The notes beneath the pieces were generated by a model that was not told the DNA's origin, did not search any database, and saw nothing but the letters and a program-made list of their open reading frames with translations. Positions 11,318-22,383 of a stretch of 64,000 bases of DNA are shown one piece after another. Numbering within the stretch: position 1 is the stretch's first letter; each line of letters begins with the position of its first letter. The position numbers and the translations under genes are program-made. Origin of the DNA: Brachionus plicatilis (lineage: Eukaryota; Rotifera; Eurotatoria; Ploima; Brachionidae). The stretch lies in assembly GCA_010279815.1 (NCBI GenBank), contig QEOQ01000221.1, positions 41,088 through 105,087 on the forward strand. The letters run 5' to 3'.

Positions 11318-12476
11318 TTTCCGCACAAACAAAAATATTTTTAGCGCCTAAAAAATCTGATCAGCATATAGACGGCGAATAATTTTTGCATACAGCTATT
11401 TTTAATAAAAATACCGCTAATTTAATAAAAATACTGCTAATTTATTAAAAATACCTCTAATTTAATAGATTTTCCTCTAATTTAATAAGCTTACCTCTAA
11501 TTTAATAAAAACTCATCTAAATAAATAGAAACTCATCTAAAATAATAAAATCACCTCTAAATTAATTAAAAATATATCTTAATTAAGATTTAAACTTATA
11601 TCAACACTTAAAATTATTAAATAACGGTATAAAAAGTAAGAAATGGTTACAGATATTAAAAACTTAAAAAAAATAAAATTATTTTAGCAAAAAATTTCCA
11701 AAAAAAAAAAGAAAAATGGAAAATGGTTCTCAAAATGAAGAAAATAAATTGTGCTCAACTTGCAACATGCCAATGGCTAAAAGAATATATTTTTTTTGTT
11801 CTAGATGCAACTAAAAAAATAGATAAATTTTTTTTTTTATTATGTTAAATATTTTTTATAATAAAAGATGTAGTTTATATTAATTTAGATATTTTTATTA
11901 TAAAAGATGTAGTTTTTATTAAATTAGACGTGTTTTTATTATTTTAGATGAGTTTTTATTAAATTAGCGGTATTTTTATTAAAATAGCGGCATTTTTGTT
12001 AAAATTAGCGAAAAATTTATTAAAATTAGCGGGAGGAAAATTATGGGCCCACAAAGACCCCTCTTCCCAGCACAAAAAATTTAAATCATCTAAAAAAACT
12101 TTAGAGCACAAAAATTTTGTGTTTAAACAATAATTTTATTTTGCATGAATTTTTTGTATTTGAAATTAAAAAAGAAAAATTTCAAAATTTGCTTTATCAA
12201 CAAATGAGTTAACAAAAAATAAATTCCAAAATATATATAGAAAAGAGGAAGGAACAAATTGGCTGAAAGGTGGTTACCATGCATTAAATTTGACTTAATT
12301 AAAAAATTAAATAAATATTTAGCATTTTTTTTTATTTAAATAAAATTATGGTTTGAACACAAAATTTTTGTGTTAAAAAGCTTTTTTAGGCTTATTAGAT
12401 TTTTGGTGCTGAGAAAAGGGGTCTTTGTGCTGAACAGATTTTTTTTGTGTTGAAAAGATTTTTCTTTGTGCGGAAA
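11318..12476. mobile_element. Nested foldback elements with 20-bp subterminal tandem repeats
   Basis: The outer ends are complementary (TTTCCGCACAAA at 11318 and TTTGTGCGGAAA ending at 12476). A second complementary pair (GCACAAAGACCCC) lies near 12045-12085 and 12395-12440. Inside, about eight degenerate 20-bp units of the form TAATTTAATAAAAATACCGC run from about 11408 to 11570. Their inverted counterparts (TTTTTATTAAATTAGCGG) run from about 11870 to 12045. This suggests one transposon inside another. The corresponding part of the other arm (57.9-59.8 kb) lacks it, so it inserted after the duplication. Confidence 0.6.
11716..11814 (+). CDS. 32-residue zinc-ribbon-like micro-ORF inside a foldback element
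   Basis: ATG to TAA encodes a peptide with two CxxC pairs (CSTC and CSRC) 12 residues apart, the spacing of a small zinc ribbon. It sits in the middle of the foldback element, between its inverted subterminal repeats. It may be a relic of the transposase zinc-binding domain or a chance frame. No ribosomal or splice context supports expression. Confidence 0.3.
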   Translation: MENGSQNEENKLCSTCNMPMAKRIYFFCSRCN

Positions 12477-13617
12477 CAATATTCTTTTAAAAATTTCTAA
12501 TTTAAAAAAATGATATTAAATATAATAATTAGTGAGCTTTTGCAATGTCTGTATACTTTATTATACAAGGTCACAGTTAATTAATTTAAAAATTTTGGTT
12601 TTGTTATTAGGCTTAGTTTTTGATTAAATTTACACGAATTTGATTAAATTTTTATTTAATTAATTAATTTTCTTTGATTTAATTATTATTTTATTTACTT
12701 TTTATAAATACTTAAAAAAGGTAAAAAAAATATATATTTCTCGTAATTAATTATTAATTCAAATTTATAGTATTCATATTTTTCATTTAATATTTTTTTT
12801 TAAACCATACTCTTAGATATTTTATTAGTTCGAAATTAAATTCTGAAATCTTGGCTTAATTGCTTTACTTGACTATCTTATTAAAAAGAAAAAAGAAAAT
12901 GGATTGGTAAAATTTTAGTTATATCTGCGATCTAAAGCAAATAAAATATATTAAGCTTAGCAAATTTAAAAGAAACAATTTGAAAAAATAAAATTTAATC
13001 TATAAAATTTAATTTTTGCTAGATCAGGCTTCATATCAAAAAATATATATGCTCTTGAGTTGTCTAATGCAAAAGATTTTCCATATTTCAGAATTTTCTA
13101 AAAATTTTAGCATAAATTTCTTCAAAATTCTTCTTCAGTATTCAAAAATTTAAAGTCTTTGCTCAGACTTGGCTAGTTTGTTACCATTAATTCTAAGGTC
13201 AAAATGCACTGCGTTTGAACATAATGAAATCTAGTTTGAAGATTTTTTTAGACCTTGATAGCTGATGCAACTTTGAAATATGCACAATGTTGTAATCAAG
13301 AAACTAATTTTAAAATTACAGAAAAAAAGTTTTTGACGTTACTTGAAAGACGGATCCGGATCGAAAAATTTCTAAGAATTTTTGGATTAAAAAAATTTTG
13401 AATTTTTAATATTCTAAAAAATTTATAATTTATAAATTTAGAATATTAGCCTATAGCAATTAAGATAAGGTAAAAAAGTTTAAATATAATTTAAATATAA
13501 ATATTATTATATATAAAATTTAAATATAATGATATTTGATTAAAGAATGATTAAAATAAATTTTTTAAATTTTAATTAATCTTAGATTCATAAAAAAAAT
13601 AATTATTTTATGAAAAA
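12477..13617. other. AT-rich spacer with one segment shared with 57.7-57.9 kb
   Basis: About 12500-12660 aligns, in inverted orientation, with about 57720-57910 (shared pieces include ATATAATAATTAGT and TTATACAAGGTCA). It fits the nested order of the large inverted duplication but could be a dispersed repeat. The rest shows nothing recognisable. Confidence 0.45.
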
Positions 13618-13850
13618 TTAGCTCCAAATTTTAATTGATGCATTATTTGATCCACTCGCTAAGTTTCCATTTTGAAGAAGTGCTAGCGATCGAACTATAC
13701 CTGAATGATTATTCAGGGTCATTTTTACACTTCTATTATCTAAATTCCAATTTTTAATGGTTGAATCCTCTGATCCTTTTACTAAGTCTCCATTTTTAAG
13801 AACTGCTAGGGAAAGAACACCACTTGATTGATTATCGAGATCCATTTTTA
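13618..13850 (-). CDS. C-terminal WD40-repeat exon (partial gene)
   Basis: The frame encodes two WD40-like blades of the form SLAxLxNGxLxxGSxxxxIKxW, ending at a stop after KIWS. A splice acceptor (TTTTCCAG at 13851 and beyond) precedes it in phase 1, so codon G+TA gives the VKMDLDNQ start of a blade as in the second repeat (VKMTLNNH). This is most likely the last exon of a WD40 protein. Two blades cannot form a propeller, so either upstream exons are missing or this is a remnant. The only candidate upstream coding stretch nearby is the apple-like frame at 13991-14200. Confidence 0.5.
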
Positions 13851-13990
13851 CTGGAAAATTGAATTTAAGGAAATAATTTTATATATTTTTTAAAATTTAC
13901 TTGTAAAATTTGAATCTAATTTAAGTGAATTTTTAATTTTTTTATTAAAATATAATCCATTTCAATGTTATTGATTGAAAAAATTTCATG

Positions 13991-14200
13991 TTAAATTGAA
14001 CAATTTTTATCGTTGACAATCGCCATTTTACAAGTTTCTTTTTTTAAACATTCCATCGCACATTTAAATTGATTAATTTTATCTTTTTGATTAAAATTAT
14101 TTCCGTTGTACCTTTTAAAATAGCCTTCCAATTGTTTACAATCACAATCAAAATTTTTTATGATAAAGGATAAAAAATAAATCCAAAGATTATTTTCGTT
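13991..14200 (-). CDS. Possible exon: hydrophobic leader plus PAN/apple-like cysteine pattern
   Basis: A 70-codon open stretch without a starting ATG reads hydrophobic residues (LWIYFLSFII), then DCDCKQLEGYF, then CAMECLKKETCKMAIV and a last NCSI. The spacing CxxxCLxxxxCxxA is typical of PAN/apple or similar secreted modules. It ends in TAA soon after the last cysteine. It may be an exon of the gene whose WD40 exon lies at 13618-13850, or a decayed fragment. No clean donor site is visible. Confidence 0.3.
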   Translation of the reverse strand, partial: NENNLWIYFLSFIIKNFDCDCKQLEGYFKRYNGNNFNQKDKINQFKCAMECLKKETCKMAIVNDKNCSI

Positions 14201-14704
14201 TTATTTTACCAATCGACTCTGATGCTCGAATTAAAATATTATTTATTTATTTTTTTAATTTCCTCAATCTATATGTCAAAAAATAAATTTAATTAATTTA
14301 ATTTTTTGTTTTGTCAAAAAAAACTAAGTTTGTGATGCTTTATAGAAACTTTAAAAGATATCAGGATCCGATTTAGATCCTATTTACAACCTTATGATTT
14401 AAAAACGACCTTTTGAGTCCCTTCATTAAATAAGCCAAAAATGTGTTTGGAACTTGGTAAAATGTTCCAATTAGTTCGATTTATCTCGAATCTAAAATTT
14501 GAAACAGAAAATTTAGAAAGTTTTTATAGGTAAAAATTAATCTAATAAAGAATTTTAAACTCATTAAATATTAATTTTTTTAAAACAATCAGAGCAGGAA
14601 ATCATTGTTTTTTTTGCAAGTTTTTTAATGATCTTTAATTCAAGGGTTTTTCAATTAAACCTTATTTTATGGTGTTTTTAGTCAATTTTGTTGAAAAATA
14701 AAAT
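14201..14704. other. AT-rich spacer, nothing recognised
   Basis: No ORF, RNA gene or repeat is supported between the apple-like frame and the LINE 3' end. Confidence 0.5.
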
Positions 14705-14756
14705 TTAATATTTATTTATTATTATTTATTTGTATGTCTGTACCGAGCTAAAGCTC

Positions 14757-15029
14757 NNNNNNNNNNNNNNNNNNNNNNNNNNNNNNNNNNNNNNNNNNNN
14801 NNNNNNNNNNNNNNNNNNNNNNNNNNNNNNNNNNNNNNNNNNNNNNNNNNNNNNNNNNNNNNNNNNNNNNNNNNNNNNNNNNNNNNNNNNNNNNNNNNNN
14901 NNNNNNNNNNNNNNNNNNNNNNNNNNNNNNNNNNNNNNNNNNNNNNNNNNNNNNNNNNNNNNNNNNNNNNNNNNNNNNNNNNNNNNNNNNNNNNNNNNNN
15001 NNNNNNNNNNNNNNNNNNNNNNNNNNNNN
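14757..15029. other. Assembly gap (273 N)
   Basis: A run of N bases. It falls within the 3' untranslated part of LINE-A, where a simple-repeat tail may have prevented assembly. Confidence 0.99.
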
Positions 15030-15969
15030 AATTAAATTAAGTTAAGTAAGTAAGAGGAGAAATTTAAAAACTCCGGTTTACACAGTTAAGGTTTCAGGAA
15101 AAAAAGAAGAAATAGTAAGGTAGCAATTACACAATGGAGTCGGGTATTCAACATACCTTGATTTAAAACCCGCTTTATATTCATCAACCAGCTTGATAAC
15201 TAATGGAACAGAATGACGCAGTCCTCCAGCTACATATCTTTCGCTTAATTCAAAAAGTCGATTCGAGACAGTTAAGAATTTAAGTTTATTGAAGGCCTCA
15301 TATGCAGAATATTGGAAGGAGTATCATATTTTAGTTTAAGTACAAAACGAATTGCTGAGTTTTGTAAGACTTGAATTTTTTTAATGTTTGTCTTAGAAAA
15401 TGAATTCAGACATGGAAAAGAGTAATCAATTATAGATCCGATTAAAGATTTATATAGGTTTCCTAGTGTGTTATAATTAAGACCCCATTTTTTGTTTGAC
15501 AATATTCTTATTAAGTTCAATCGTGTACTACAACGCTGTTTTATTTCATCAACCATTGGGGTAAAGGTTAATTTTGAATCAAATTTTATACCTAAAAACT
15601 TGATTTCCTTTTGACTCTCAATTTTATTTTCATATATTTTTAGATTTAAGTCAATATTTTCCTTATTATATTTAGTGAAGACAATGTAACAAGACTTTTC
15701 AACAGATATTTTCATCTTCCACTTGAATAGCCTTTTTCTAGTTCGTCTAAGTATTTGTTTATCTTATTTTCTAAATTTCCTTTTTTCTTAAAAATATAGA
15801 ATGTGACCAAGTCATCAGCAAAAAGAAGAGAGTATTCCCTATTTGTTTTATTTCTTTTAGGAATATCATTGATAAAAATGCTAAAAAGGAATGGACTAAT
15901 TACCGAGCCTTGAGGAACACCTGCAGTAATGTGGTATTCATCACTCATGTGATCATTTACATTTACTTT

Positions 15970-16516
15970 GGCTCTGTATTATTTTAGCAGACTAAAAAAT
16001 AGCAATATCATTTTAGCTGTTTCATTTTAGCACGGTTAATTTAACAAGATTATAAAATTAGCAATATTGTATAATAAAATTAGCAAAAAAAAAGTAGCAA
16101 ACCCATTCACTTAAATTTAACAAGTTCATTTTAGCAAATATTTTCTATGGCTGAAAATAATAATTTAAATGATCTAATTGATCAATTTAATGATTTACAA
16201 GTTCAATTTGGACTTGTAACATCATCACAGAGAGGTCAACCGCAGTTATCTTTTGATGGATTTTTTTATCAAATTTCAAGTCAAACTAAAGATTCTAAGT
16301 TCAATTGGAGGTGTGTTGAAACTACAATATTTTGCAAGGCTAAATGTTAAATTTTCAAGGTAAAAAATATGCTAAATTAATTGATTTTATTTTTATTTAT
16401 TGCTGATTTTAATAAATAGTATTGCTAATTATAATTTGCTAAATTGAAACAATATTTTTCTTACCTTTGCTAATTTAATTATGCTAAAATGATACGTTCT
16501 AAAATGAATCGCTCCC
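15970..16516 (+). mobile_element. Non-autonomous Mutator-like element with 9-bp target duplication
   Basis: ATTTACTTT is duplicated at 15961-15969 and 16517-16525 around a 547-bp insert. Ends begin GGCTCTG on one side and GGGAGCG on the other, followed on both by ATTTTAG. Removing the insert restores LINE-A coding (FKVN joined to NDHMSDEY). The related LINE at 28850-28880 shows the uninterrupted sequence. The interior is dense in TTTTAGCA/ATTAGCA units and carries a FLYWCH-type ORF. Confidence 0.85.
16147..16350 (+). CDS. FLYWCH-type zinc-finger ORF in the Mutator-like element
   Basis: A 67-residue frame starts MAENNNLNDL. It then carries a FLYWCH-like core: SSQRGQPQLSFDGFFYQ, WRC and a closing C-x-A-x-C. 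FLYWCH domains commonly sit at the N-terminus of Mutator-like transposases, so this is best read as the surviving DNA-binding part of a transposase whose catalytic domain was deleted. The final HxH part of the finger is absent, so binding is uncertain. Confidence 0.6.
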   Translation: MAENNNLNDLIDQFNDLQVQFGLVTSSQRGQPQLSFDGFFYQISSQTKDSKFNWRCVETTIFCKAKC

Positions 16517-16985
16517 ATTTACTTTAAATGATCTTGAGTCTAAGAATGAATTAATCCAATGTATTAGGTAAGAGGGAAGGTTCATTTTTATTAATTTATA
16601 AATAAGACCATCATGCCAAACCCTATCGAAAGCTTTGGAGATATCAAAAAATAGGGAACAAACTTTCTTCTTTCTATTAAATGATTCTACAATTTTTTGA
16701 ATAAGGAAGAAAAGATTATCAGCGGTTCGTCGATTTTTTCTAAAACCTGATTGCTCCTGAATTAGTAATGAGTTTTGTTCTAAAAAACTATATAATCTTG
16801 AGTAGACGATACGTTCTAAAAGTTTTCTTAGACAGCATGTCATACTGATTGGTCGGTAGTTAGCAGGGTCTTGTGTAAAATTTGATTTTTCAGGTATAAT
16901 AGTAATGTTAGCAGATTTCCATGCATTCGGGATTTTACTTTCTCTTAGACTTAAACTAAAACGATACAAAATGTCTTTTAATAAA

Positions 16986-19433
16986 GAAAACGAATTAAAT
17001 TGATTTAGTCCCATATTTTCGGTTTCCAAAGACAATCATTGTGAAGGTCTTAAATAGTCCAAGCTCAAAAGAGGTATTAAAATGGCTTAGATAGTCATCT
17101 TGATCAGGGCTGAAGTTTTTTTCCAAATTTTTAAATGAAAGACAGAAAGCAATTATAAAAAACAAGACAATAATTATCAATTTATTTGCTTTTCTCATTA
17201 TTTTTCCAATAACTCTTATATATTTACCAAAATGGTAGAATTTGTCCATTTTAATAACTAGAACACTGTATGCTAAAAGAATTGTTACAGATATTAAAAT
17301 TAAATTTGTCTGGCTGAAATCCAAAAATAGTGTTAAAAAACCAAGTAAATAAGTTAAGCATTCCATAAAGTTTTTTTTTGAAAAAAAGTATAATTTTTCA
17401 AATTTTGCATTTTTAATTTGAATAATAGAATAAATTATTTGACTGGCTTCAAATAATGAATTGATAATTAAAAAAAATAATGAAATAATCTTTGAATAAC
17501 TTTTCCATGAACTTGAAAGCTGTTTGTATTCCGAAATATAAATTGAATAGAAAACAAGAAACATAAAGTATAATAATAACAATCCATTGTATATAAATGA
17601 TGGCAGTCTTTTCCAGCTTTTGTCAAGAATTGTCTTAAAATTTGCGTCTTCAAAAATCTTTTCGTCAGGATATTCGACTAACTTTTTGAAAAAAATTTCT
17701 ATTGTAGTGGATTTTTTTTCGCTGTCTTGATTATTTTTTATTTTGCCGTCTTGATAATTATCTTTTTCTTTTCTTTTTTCTATGATCGTTGAAATTATGT
17801 CTCCATTATTTAAATAATTTTCTTTGTTTTCCTTGCTATGAAATAAATATTTTATAATCAAAATAATATTTTATTTGATATAAAATCTTAGTAGAACAGT
17901 ATACCCCAATTTAAGAAAAAGGTTTTCAGTTAATTAATTTTTTTTATAATAATTTTTATTTTTAGCATTAATATTGAATTTATTTAATTAAAAACTACCA
18001 AACTTTAATCTACAATGCTAATACTTGAAAATGGTTCTGTTTTCATAATTTTTTAAACAAGTTTTTTACAGATATTTAAATGAGACAATTTGATTATTTC
18101 TTACATAAATGAAATTTAAGTTTTAGAAAAAATTTATCAATCGTGATCAGACATTGTAAAATTATACTAAATTTTTAGTTAAGCCAATGGCTTAAGCAAT
18201 TCAATTCTAAATTTTTTTAGTTGATAATTTTTTTGGGATTTTCTCCATAATTTACTTCTATTTTCTGTCGATTTTCCTGACAACTTAATAAATAAAACTG
18301 GAAAGTTTTTTTCTGGTTTTCAGGGCGAACGATAGATCTAATTACAAAAGAAAAAAATTAATTACTGGCAGTTCATCTTTATTAAATATTTTTTAATTAA
18401 TTTTATTTTGTAAAAGTGAAGATTTTTACTGGATCTGTGGAGAGTCTTTTGAAAAAAAAAATCACATTTAAGAGAAGAATTTATTCTTTATTCTTAAATA
18501 TTAACTAATATTGTTTCCTAAATTTTTTGAATATCTTAAGCCATTGGCTTTACTTAAAAATTAGTTAAATTTACTACGTCTGATTACGATTGATAAAGTT
18601 TCTTTAAGACTAGAATTTCACTTTTGTAAGAAATTATCAAATCGTCTCATTTAAATATCTCAATATTCTGAATTCCGAATCATCAACGGTTGGCTGAAGC
18701 AATGAATGCATATTGAACATAAGAACTTTGATGAATATTAAATAATTAATGACCATAATCATGGTAAATTATTAAATATTTTAGTATCAAAAATGTTAGA
18801 ATAAAATAAAATAAGTTGCTTTTTAGGCATTACTTTCAATTGAGATATTCAAAAGTACAAAACAAATAAAATAAATGTTATTAAAAAAAAATGTTTTTAA
18901 AATTACCTTTTTTTTGGTTCATAATAGATAAAAAATTGTAAAAATTCATCTTTCAATAGATAGAAAATCAAATCAGACCATTCTTTTTCGATGAAAAATT
19001 CATTGTATCTAAGCTCTCTGAAAATAAAATTTCTTGCTTCGTTTACTTCATCTTCTTTAAAATCTTCCAAATATTCTTTAAGAATAATAAAATAACGAAT
19101 AAAAAGATTTTCATTAGGTTTTTCTAGTAAAATGTTCCAACAATTTTCAAAGTTTATTGTTGAAATATATTTTTTACGATTATGAATATAGCTTTTACTA
19201 TTAATAATGAAAGCGTCGAATAATTCGATTTCACCCCTTTCTAGCAAAAATTCAAAGGAATAGCTTGAGAATATGAAAAAATCAAAATTTTTATACATAT
19301 TATTTTTGATTGTATAATCGAATAAATTTTTTAAGTCGAGAATAAAATCAAGTTTGAAAATGTCAAACATTATAATCAAATCTAATACACTATAGTTAAA
19401 CGCAATAAAATTTTCATAAACTAATCTAGTATC
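16986..19433 (-). pseudogene. Fragment of LRR-channel gene A (direct duplicate of 22853-25306)
   Basis: The block is about 99% identical to the intact gene B. It holds the end of the LRR exon (18907-19433), the intron (17836-18906) and the start of the channel exon (16986-17835). A small deletion in the pore region (GATGATCGGGTC reduced to GATTGTC near 17033) shifts the frame. The channel is then cut off by LINE-A at its pore, so TM6 and the tail are missing. Upstream of 19433 the coding sequence switches to unrelated sequence. It cannot encode a channel. Confidence 0.88.
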
Positions 19434-19855
19434 CAAGCTAGTCTGTTTTTTGTCCAACTTACAAAATCTCAATTTATTAGTCATGCATTAAATGAATAAA
19501 TTCATCTTCGGTAAAACATTTTTTTTGTTCATTATAATTAATTAAATTATCGAGGCGGAGTAGGTGACATTTTTTTTCTGAACTTTTGACTTATTAAATA
19601 AACACTTGTTTTTTTACTTTTTTTATAATTGAAAATAACGTAAGTAATTTTCGAAATGATTTTATAACACTGAAACAGTAAAATTATATAAATTTTAGCA
19701 GTTTCAACTCAACATTTTATCTAAATTTTCTTCGGATTAGAGAATTTCGAATCTTCGGATTAAAGAGTGAAAATAACATGTATTTTACATGTTACAGCTT
19801 TTATTTCCTAATTTTTCTTCTGATTTGCGAATTCTTTGGGATATCGAACTTCGGA
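19434..19855. other. Unrecognised AT-rich sequence between gene A fragments
   Basis: It replaces about 310 bp of LRR exon found in gene B. A hairpin-like stretch (ACATGTATTTTACATGT) and TCTTCGGATTA repeats are visible, but no gene. Confidence 0.4.
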
Positions 19856-20287
19856 AATGAAAAAGTTTAGATAAAGATAAAGAATTATTCGAGAAATTAA
19901 ATTTTTCAAGATATTTGAGAACATTAACAAAATCATTATCCAAAGAAGATATTGAATTGTCTGATAAAAAAAGTTTTTTAAGCTTTGTATCTTTTGAAGA
20001 ATTAATATCGAATTTGCGAATTCTATTATTATTTAGATAAAGCTCACTTAAATTTTTAGATCTTTCAAAGATTGATATAGTCTCTTTAATTTCCTTGATT
20101 AAATTACCACTAAAATTAATTATTTCAATACCAATATCATCTTCGAGAAAGAAAGAAAATATTTCTTTAATTAAATTGCTAGAGAAATTAATTCGTTTTA
20201 GTTTTTTTAAATTTTTGAAAAATTTTACATTTATTCTTTTGATCTTGTTTCCACAGAAGTCTAATTCGTTAATAACATTTTCATCTA
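19856..20287 (-). pseudogene. Second LRR fragment of gene A
   Basis: It matches about 25623-26050 of gene B, coding the last 48-residue repeat (here LDFCGNKIKRIN) and the divergent terminal LRRs (LYLNNNRIRKFDIN, LFLSDNSISSLDND). Both ends break into unrelated DNA. It shows that gene A is scrambled rather than merely truncated. Confidence 0.8.
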
Positions 20288-20640
20288 GCTCGTCGTGCTT
20301 TTGTCTGGAACGCCGGATTCCGGAATCCTGGACTACCCTGTATTTTTAATTCAAACTTTTTCTTATAAAATTTATAAGCAAAAAAAAATTTTTTTTTATA
20401 AATTTAAAATTTTAACTAGCCAATAACAATTTAATCTTTTTTAAATGAATTTCTTTTATATGAAATATTGAAATTAAAATAAAATTTGTAATTTTAAATC
20501 AGATTTCGAAACGGTAATTGATATTTTTTTTTAATTTCAAATGAAGAAAACATTTAATACTCATTTTAATTGTTTAATAGAAAAAAAATTAAACATGTAA
20601 CCGGTAAATAATAAACAATGTTTAATCTTTTAAAAGCTTT
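20288..20640. repeat. Dispersed repeat shared with 31785-32100
   Basis: It begins CGTGCTTTTGTCTGGAAC, then GGATTCCGGAATCC, then CCCTGTATTTTTAATTC, and stays highly similar to the 31.8-kb copy for about 300 bp. Reverse-complemented, the start reads CAGGGTAGTCCAGG, like a hAT-type terminus. The repeat resumes at about 21512-21600, so 20640-21511 is a later insertion. Confidence 0.6.
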
Positions 20641-21290
20641 ATTTAAGATATTGAACGTTTTGAAGTTCTAAGAATGGAATTCTTATTTATAGAGACCTAA
20701 GCAAAAAATCGATTATTAAAGAGGTTCTCGACTGTTTTGAAGAAGAAAAGGTAGATGTTAACAGCATGTTGATACTAACACAAATGAAAATGAAAGACTT
20801 AATAAAAAAAGAATCAAATGGTATAAGTGACTCCATAGAAGTATGTTTAAAATATATGGGAAATGAAACATATAGAAAAATGCTAATAGAGCTAACAAGA
20901 TCATATTAGCGGTGATAAAAGAAAAAAAAAGAAAAAGGAAAAAAGAAAAGATCAAAAGAAATGCAAAAAATGTGTACCTTGAGGAAAGTCTCCATCGATG
21001 TTGGCTAGTCGAATCCTCTCCTAAATCGCTTAGTTGTAGACGAATTTTTATTTTCTTTTTTTTTCATTTGATTATTTTTTTTCTTTCTCATTTTTATTTT
21101 TATTTTTAAAGAAACACAATATTTCGATAAAATGAATAATAATTATTGAAATATAAAAAAAATTAACATTTTAAATTTGAAATCTTTTTCAAATCTTTAC
21201 TCAAACACTTATTTTTGTCTTATTGTATCTTTATACTTATTCTTAATTTTTAATTTTTTTACATCGCCTTAAAGGCGTTCATTGAAATAA

Positions 21291-21323
<33 letters not shown>

Positions 21324-21511
21324 TAATAATACCTTTATGCTCGTGTCAAGAACACGAGCTTATAATTAAGTCAAGATGTGAGCTTAGTGCTTAATGTATA
21401 TGTCAGCATTTCGAAGCGTCTAACTTCTGAGATACGTGACAAGTATAATTCCTACTTATCTTTGTGCATCAGTTGACAAGCTGATGAATAAGTGATTATT
21501 CAGGGTAACAA
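20641..21511 (+). mobile_element. Probable LINE 3' fragment inserted in the dispersed repeat
   Basis: Flanking repeat sequence is continuous in the 31.8-32.2 kb copy, so this is an insertion. It has an open stretch ending TRSY (about 20696-20910; contains SIIKEVLDCFEEEKVDV) that I do not recognise. Later comes a hairpin (CGCCTTAAAGGCG, 21266-21278) and an (AAT)n run to about 21335, the usual look of a LINE/SINE 3' end. The last about 170 bp (CACGAGC and following) are unrecognised. Confidence 0.4.
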
Positions 21512-21600
21512 ACATTATATTATTTAAATATAGAAACTTTCTCTATAAGAAATTAATTGTTCATTTTTTGAGTGATTAAATTTATTTATTTATTCTTTTT

Positions 21601-22383
21601 TTTTCATCTTTTTTTGTGATATTTTTTTATTTTTTGTGTTCTTTTTCTGAAATAAATATTATAAACTGAATTAGTTAATTGTTTATTGATTTTGTTATTT
21701 TTTTATTAAATTAGTAAAGATTTTTACTGGATTTGTGGATATATATTATTTTTGCTCTATATTTTCTATCAAAATTATTCTATGAAAAAAAAAAAATTTG
21801 GGATTTCAAAGGTCGTAGTTTACGGATTTCAGATCAAAAATTAGAAATTTAGAAAAGAGTAAAAGAAAAATACTTATTTATTGGTAGTAAAAATATATAA
21901 GAAAATAAATAACCTTAATAATGATCCCTATGCAATTACAAAAGTTAGGTAAATCCATTTTAATGCAGTTTATCTCTGACATAAACTTGAGTTCACTGTA
22001 ATTGAAAAAAATTGAAATCTTACCAGTTTAAGCAGTATAAAAATTTAGAATAAATTTAAAAAAAAATTTTAAATATAAATTTTATTTATTTAAAAAAAAT
22101 TTGAAACTAAAATGTTAAATATCATTTATTGTTTTGAAGAAACCAAATTTTATATAATTTTTTTTTATGATTTTAGAAAAGAAAAATTCTAATAATAAAA
22201 ATTAATCCTAAAATTGAATTTTGAAAAATTGTTTGGTTTCTAAAAGAAATCCGTAAAAAAATGCTTGAAAAATTAAAAGATTTCTATTTACTCTTTTAAA
22301 TAGAAATGTAAAAAAATACAATATAAATTCATTGAAATTTTAGATCTAAAATGTGAAAGTTAAATTTTTTTGATCTTATTTGA
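21601..22383. other. 3' flank of gene B, part of the inverted duplication
   Basis: From about 21720 to 22383 this aligns with the reverse complement of 43210-43636 plus 47703-47950 (for example GTGAACTCAAGTTTAT and TTCATAGAATAATTTT). It therefore shows the empty site of the CR1-like LINE. No gene is visible. Confidence 0.6.

Larger units (their letters stand above)
14705..16986 (-). mobile_element. 5'-truncated LINE retrotransposon ('LINE-A')
   Basis: On the minus strand the element starts abruptly at about 16986 inside RT coding sequence and runs left. Its end is probably the hairpin GAGCTTTAGCTC with an AT-rich (AATA/AAT) tail at 14705-14757, just beyond an assembly gap. The same 3' tail (GTACAGAYATACAAATAAAT) recurs near 40440-40458. 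The element is split by a Mutator-like insertion at 15970-16516. Its 5' junction coincides with the edge of the duplicated LRR-channel block. Confidence 0.75.
15040..16986 (-). pseudogene. LINE-A reverse transcriptase, interrupted and frameshifted
   Basis: The 5' part (16526-16986) encodes RT motifs NYRPISM, QSGFRKNRRTADNL and LFFDISKAFDRVWH. After the Mutator-like insertion, reading resumes at 15960 with GVPQGSVISP, the catalytic LLFADDLV, and the thumb region down to LQNSAIRF. A one-base shift near 15300 breaks the frame; the neighbouring frame continues as LSERYVAGGLRHS to a stop near 15070. There is no endonuclease or ORF1, so the copy is dead on arrival. The sequence type is a Jockey/CR1-superfamily non-LTR RT, the same family as the fragment at 28.6-29.9 kb. 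Confidence 0.85.
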
